A DNA stretch of 64,000 bases from Rhynchospora pubera (taxonomy: Eukaryota > Streptophyta > Magnoliopsida > Poales > Cyperaceae): positions 163,900,574 through 163,964,573 of the forward strand of contig CM051461.1 of the NCBI GenBank assembly GCA_028095005.1, read 5' to 3'. Below the pieces are notes generated by a model. It had not been told where the DNA came from, ran no database searches, and was given only the letters and a program-made list of their open reading frames with translations. The position numbers and the translations under genes were made by a program. Shown one piece after another: positions 59,012-64,000 of the stretch. Numbering within the stretch: the stretch's first letter is position 1; every line of letters begins with the position of its first letter.

Positions 59012-59654
59012 AGGGAAATTGAATTTTTCTGAACCTTAGCCATTTTTGAAAAATACTTTCTAGGGTGTTTTGGATATAGACTTTTACTGAATTTTGATTT
59101 TACTGGATTCAGGACTAGCTGAGTGTCCCACTTTAGAGGCTCGATTTTGTTCGACTTCAGTTAATTAGTTCGATATGCTATAGAATATCACTTTCTCATC
59201 CTTTTTTAGATTCTTCTTTTTTAGAGAAATGGAATCTGCATCTATTTAGGGTAGAGGCAAGGGCTATCACGCAACTACCTTGGATTTGTGGCTTAAATTT
59301 GAGCATATCGTAGTATATGACATCCTTAATTCTTTGCCAACAATCATTGTACATAACAAACCATGGATTTATGGGAGATGGCTCCATCACAAGCATTCTG
59401 ATATTTGAGCATGTGCAACGGAGCAGTCAAAGCTGTTCAATTAAATATGGTGATATTCTTTTAAAACCAAAAAGGAAATGAAAACAGTGTCTCAGGTCTG
59501 CATACGAGTATGCCAACCAGCAAAGATGCCACCAAGCTAAGTCTGGTCAAATTGAGTGGACTGTGTCTTCGTCGGCGCCGCAAATATGAAATACCGAGTA
59601 GTCTGATAATCTCCAATTCTCCATACCACTTTTCACTTTTCAGCCCCCACCCAC
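59012..59654. other. 3' flank of ribophorin I
   Basis: 3' UTR and spacer; no gene recognised. Confidence 0.5.
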
Positions 59655-59879
59655 TAGACCTGTCAAACATCGTAAACGGCAACGAAATTGGATGTTCGTT
59701 AAGAAAACGAAATAGATTTCACTGTTAAAAGGTATGTACAAATTTCGTTAACAAAATAAATTTTGCTGTCGTTTGCCCTTTCAATTTCATTTAACGAAAC
59801 AAATTATGCTGCCGTTATTTGTTCTATTTCGACAAAATGAAATGGCACAACGGTTTATGGTATACCATTGGCAGCCCTA
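59655..59879. mobile_element. hAT-type MITE (225 bp) with exact 8-bp target duplication
   Basis: Ends TAGACCTGTCAAAC and TTGGCAGCCCTA are imperfect inverted repeats. CCACCCAC flanks both sides (59647-59654 and 59880-59887). The interior is rich in the inverted phrases AACGAAA and TTTCGTT. It has no coding sequence. Confidence 0.85.
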
Positions 59880-60043
59880 CCACCCACCATATAGCCAATA
59901 AGCCATATTCCACTCTTCGGTTTCCACAATCCACTAAACTCCGTTACAAGTTACAACGTGGGAATTAGTCAATGAGAAGCACGTGTTTTATTTATGCCAT
60001 CGTTCTTGTCCTTCTCTTCTCTGCGAGCGAAGGGAGCCATAAC

Positions 60044-60307
60044 TAGGCCTGTGTCAAAACGGAACGTTAAAGAGAAATCAGTTTCGTTTCTGAAAATGGA
60101 ATTGAAATTTATAAACGTTACCGAAATGGAAAACATAAATCGACTGAAATCAATGATAAATAAAAGATGGAACGTTAAACGGAACAAAAACTGTTTCGTT
60201 TGACGAAACAGAACGGAACACGGAAAAGTTTTCTATTTCGTCGTCTGAAACGAAACGAAAACAGAAATAGGTTGTTCCGTGTTTCGTTTTCATGTTTGAC
60301 AGGCCTA
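60044..60307. mobile_element. hAT-type MITE (264 bp) with exact 8-bp target duplication
   Basis: Ends TAGGCCTGTGTCAAAAC and GTTTGACAGGCCTA are inverted. GCCATAAC flanks both sides (60036-60043 and 60308-60315). It is of the same family as 59655-59879, with many short AACGGAAC/GTTTCGTT repeats inside. Confidence 0.9.
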
Positions 60308-60604
60308 GCCATAACATGTATATACAAACAAAAACAAAAGGTAGCACATGTTTAGGTTTGTTTATTGGGGAAATTTCTATATAACAATTGATTAGTAAAG
60401 ATAGATACAGAACCTAGTGGCCTGTTGTGAGTTTTTACGGTGCCTGTGCAATGTACTTTTGTCGCGGTAGCAAAGATTTTCCATCTCAAGTTTTTATGGT
60501 CATTATGCGTTCATGTCACTACTTAAACTTTGAAAACAAGGCTACCTAGAAGCCACGCCTTAAGAAAAATCAAGCGTCACATCATGTCCGGTTTTTAACA
60601 AAGC
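60308..60604. other. Spacer between MITEs
   Basis: AT-rich; nothing recognised apart from the flanking target duplications. Confidence 0.5.
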
Positions 60605-60612
60605 AAAAGCAT

Positions 60613-60772
60613 GGGTGCTTTGCTCACTCCTCTTATTTCAGATTCACTCCCCAAATGACCAAAATACTCTTTAGTTTTCCAGAACAGGAAGAAGAAAAGA
60701 TGGAGGAATGTGATAGTGTTTTGGTCATTTGGGGAGTGAATCTCAAAAGAGGGGAGTGGCAAAGCAATTCCC
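60613..60772. mobile_element. Palindromic MITE (160 bp) with 7/8 target duplication
   Basis: The arms pair over about 60 bp (TTCACTCCCCAAATGACCAA on the left, its inverse TTGGTCATTTGGGGAGTGAA on the right). The flanks AAAAGCAT (60605-60612) and AAAAACAT (60773-60780) match in 7 of 8 bases. The ends GGGTGCTTTGC and GCAAAGCAATTCCC are imperfect inverted repeats. A hAT-like origin is likely. Confidence 0.75.
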
Positions 60773-60780
60773 AAAAACAT

Positions 60781-62996
60781 TGAATAGGTGATTCTTAAAA
60801 AAGGAAGAAATTCAGTCCGAGAAAGAATGGACGTACGTCACTTTTGAGGATGATACTAATGGGTTTCGGGTCAGGGGAAAAAAGAGATATTTTAGTGAAG
60901 GAGCAATGGATTATTGGATTATGACAAAGACATTTCTTTTATTCGAAAGACGATAATTAAATTACTTGATTGAGAAAATTAAAGATTATATAAATGTTAC
61001 ATTCTTTGCACGTCTCAGGAATCAATCCAGAAAATGTTTTCGCCTTGGTGCGGTGACCAATTGAAACCTATATCAAGTTTTTTTAAAAAAAAATAAAATT
61101 TTCATAGAGTTTGTGCATTTGTGTAAACGGAGTCCCCAAGTAAAATTACAGATTAGTTATCAGATTTTGTATCTTTTGGTAACATTTGGAAAAATGAAGA
61201 ATTCAACCCCAACAACCCCCCCCCCCCCCCCAAATGACAAACCAGAACAGTTGTCCTATCTCAATTTGCAACCCATGATCATTTTCCAGACTCGATTCTG
61301 TCAACACATGAAGTGTAGGGAATATATATACTGCTCAGAGTTGCTTGCCAGATGTTAGTTCCAACTTCCAAGCGTATATTTTTCCTTTTTCCATCTTTTT
61401 TACATTTAAAAGAAATATATCAGAAACAAGCTGAACAGATTCAAATACCTAAATTCGATTTCATTTATAACAAAATTATTACCATTCTAGTACATAAAAT
61501 TTGTGCCAAAACTAAACCAAACATATTGGCATACCAACAGCAAAAAAATTTAATAATAATAATAATTACTGGACTCATCTTTGTTCACTTTTGTGGATAC
61601 CATTTCTTTCTTTCTTTTTTTTTAGTGGATGACATTTCGTTGGTGGTTGAAACTGAAACATATCAGTGAAATTCAGGAATATTCTCTACAAGGTTGACTT
61701 CTCGTGAGTTAGGATAAGGATCCCTGCACCAGTACCTTTCATCAAGATTACATTTCTATTATAGTAAATTATGCTTCTCAAGTTCATATTCAAAGTATTA
61801 AGCCATGTCATTTCACAGTTGTATCACATATTCACATGCCATTCCTTTTGTTGTTGGGAGCATCATGTATTGCCTATCTGTGTATATCTTGTTTATCTCT
61901 TTGCAGTGATTCTTGGGCCCTTGTAAAAAAGTGATATTAATCTTAAATGAAATCTGGCGGCTCAAAAAAAGCATTACACGTGTGTGAACCTAGGAAAATA
62001 ATTTGGGATAAGCAGTTGATCGATCCTCATCAGTCATCGTGCGTCTATCTATGCCAAAAAAGAAGAGTGCTTTAATTTGCGGTTCCACAATTCCACTAAT
62101 AATAAAACTGATAGACGCGTTAGCTAGGATTGCCATAGTAAAATATCTAATTTTTCTTCTTCTTTTTTTTTCTCTTTTGTAGCTTCGCTTATCCATAAGA
62201 CAAGGTCAAGTGCATGTTCATTTCCCAAGTATCAATCATATGCATGCAACATATTTTTATTGTACTTTGCATTCTCCAATTTTATGTTTTCTGTTTGCGT
62301 CAATATGAATTAAACTGAGTGAATAAACCAATCTTCAATTGATAATCGAACCAAATAAATCTAATCGATATGAAAGTTTCTATTTGTAATATATATTTTT
62401 TTTGGGAAAACATTGACAGTGTTTGTCAAGTGAAATCAATAGTTTTTGTACTCCTAATCTAAAATAATATTGCATGTAGAAATATTGAATCATTCTTTTT
62501 TTTTTTTGGGGTACAAATATGAATCATGTCAAAGAACAAGAATTATATAAATAAATATCATCTTATCTTAATTCAATAAATGTATAAAATTAAATCAGTA
62601 GCATTATCAAAGTTTTTTCCTAAAGGACGTCAGTACATTGAGTACGAATATTTCTTTTTAGATCGGAGATGGTTAGGATAAGGGAACAAAACTCAGAAAA
62701 ATAGGAGGGGCAAATGTGAAATTAAGAAAGTACATTTATTTTATTTATATTTTTGGATGGAAAAGAAGCATGCTGATTTGACGAAGAAAAAAAAAGAATA
62801 AATATTAACGAGAAAAATAATAATTGCTGATCGGGGACTCATAGTCATAGTCTCATAGAGATGGTTGGGTGCTGGGACTGGGAGCCTGGGACTCTGGATG
62901 GGTCTCAAAAATGTTATTTAAAAGGCGAAATGTTTTCTTTATAAGTATCTTTTTAGGTGGGAAAAGAAAAAAAGAATAAAACGCTTTTTTGTTTTG
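60781..62996. other. Gene-free AT-rich spacer
   Basis: No exon recognised. It holds a run of 16 C at 61216-61231. Confidence 0.5.
61216..61231. repeat. Homopolymer of 16 C
   Basis: An uninterrupted C run in AT-rich DNA; the length is uncertain in most sequencing data. Confidence 0.85.
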
Positions 62997-63004
62997 TTCT
63001 GGTG

Positions 63005-63520
63005 TAGGGCTGTATACGAGCCGAGTTCGAGCGAGTTAGCCTCAACTCGAACTCGAACTCGTCACAATTCGAGCCAACTCGTGACTCGACAGCAAAGCAG
63101 TTCCGAGCTATTCGATCTAACTCGAACTCGGCTCATTCTAACTCGAGCCAACTCGTGACTCGGCAATGAGCTCGTGAGAAGGTATTGAGGTACTAGTCGT
63201 CTTAGAATTTTGTTCGAAAATAGAAAAAGAGGAGCAGTCATGAGGGTGTTGAGGTATTAGTCGTCTTAGTGAACGAATTATTATGTTGCAAATCAGTAAA
63301 ATTATTGGACTATATATTAATAAGATAATATTTTATTTTTTTTTGCAGCCAGTATATTCTGACTCAAGTTGAGCCGAGTTCGAGTTGGGCCCAACTCGAA
63401 CTCGGCTCGTAAAATTAACGAGTTGGCATAACTCGAGTTGTTATAACTCGAGTTTTCATCGAGCTTTTTTCGAGTCGAGTTCGAGTAATTCACGAGTTAC
63501 GAGTTTTTTGCTCACCCCTA
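63005..63520. mobile_element. Non-autonomous hAT-type element (516 bp) with exact 8-bp target duplication
   Basis: The outer ends are TAGGGCTGTATACGAG and GCTCACCCCTA, and TTCTGGTG flanks both sides (62997-63004 and 63521-63528). Both arms are packed with copies of CTCGAACTCG/CGAGTTCGAG, subterminal repeats of the type bound by hAT transposases. The centre has an internal direct duplication around AGTCGTCTTAG (63196-63206 and 63260-63270). There is no transposase. Confidence 0.88.
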
Positions 63521-63914
63521 TTCTGGTGTTTATTATTTTACATTTTGGTATTCATGTTTGGTTGGTTAAACAAAAACTTACTGTTAAATATAGTAGGTAA
63601 AAGTAAAACAGCGAAAATTACATCTCACTTTACTTTTTGTTGTCCTCGAGACACGCACAAGTTTGCATGTCTCACTTTTTTTTATTCTCCCGCCAATGGC
63701 AAATTGGCACAATAAATTAGTATCCAACTGTCCCTGCCCAAATATTGTATAATAGCAGATAGCGCACAGCCGTTAACTTGGCACTTAACCTCTTAACACA
63801 GAACCTAATTAAAGGAAACGAAATTATGGTTAATGCACAAGTGGGACCCACATTAACAGCCAGTAGCTGCCACGTCGCCAGACTTTCCCTATTTCCCTCC
63901 ATCGGTGCCGTGAC

Positions 63915-64000
63915 TAGGCCTGCCAACGGAAACAAAAAAAACGTTATGCCGTTCCGTTTGCTGAAACGGAACGGTAAACGGTACTGATATTTGTTTCGTT
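63915..64000. mobile_element. Left end of a further hAT-type MITE, cut by the window edge
   Basis: It begins TAGGCCTGCCAACGG and contains repeated AACGGAACGG, matching the family of 60044-60307. The right end lies outside the window. Confidence 0.65.

Noticed and set aside
1..64000. CRISPR arrays, bacterial operons, rRNA or organellar gene blocks
   Set aside because: No spaced identical repeats, no ribosome-binding-site-linked gene strings and no rRNA or tRNA genes were seen; everything fits plant nuclear DNA.

Overview
This is nuclear DNA of a flowering plant, most likely a eudicot. The intergenic DNA is AT-rich, the genes have many GT-AG introns, and the gene set (MLO, PIG-F, ribophorin I, an F-box/DUF295 gene) is plant-typical. 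The species could not be identified from sequence alone. The window falls into a transposon-rich left two thirds and a gene-bearing right third.

Left part. Positions 1-6530 are the 5' end of a large reverse-strand LTR element: a 1.76 kb LTR, a tRNA-iMet primer binding site, and an interior of at least 4.7 kb with no gag or pol reading frame. A second LTR of the same family, in the opposite orientation, stands alone at 22963-24722 as a solo LTR with a perfect 5-bp target duplication. At 11420-16266 a young Ty1/copia element splits an F-box/DUF295 gene. Its LTRs are almost identical, it has a CGGAG target duplication, and the host reading frame is intact on both sides. From about 24.8 to 31.5 kb, on the reverse strand, lies a nearly complete endogenous pararetrovirus of badnavirus type: ORF2, an ORF3 polyprotein broken at three places, an extra ORF downstream of RNase H, and a promoter, poly(A) signal and primer binding site in viral order.

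Middle part (32-45 kb). This stretch holds mobile and captured pieces but no intact gene I can recognise. It has a MULE-type inverted-repeat element, an AAT microsatellite, a region of exon-like fragments with a duplicated 88-bp exon ending in a Helitron-type 3' terminus, a second Helitron-type terminus on the other strand, and poly(A)-tailed retroposon insertions with long target duplications.

Right part (45-59 kb). Three apparently intact genes: MLO (15 coding exons, 560 aa, +), PIG-F of GPI-anchor synthesis (8 coding exons, 216 aa, -) and ribophorin I/OST1 of the oligosaccharyltransferase (10 coding exons, 607 aa, +). PIG-F and ribophorin I diverge from a shared stretch of about 415 bp, and both act in protein modification at the ER. 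The last 5 kb is gene-free and holds several small hAT-type elements, three of them with exact 8-bp target duplications.

All exon boundaries were placed by eye from splice consensus, phase and protein-family expectation. No database search was possible.
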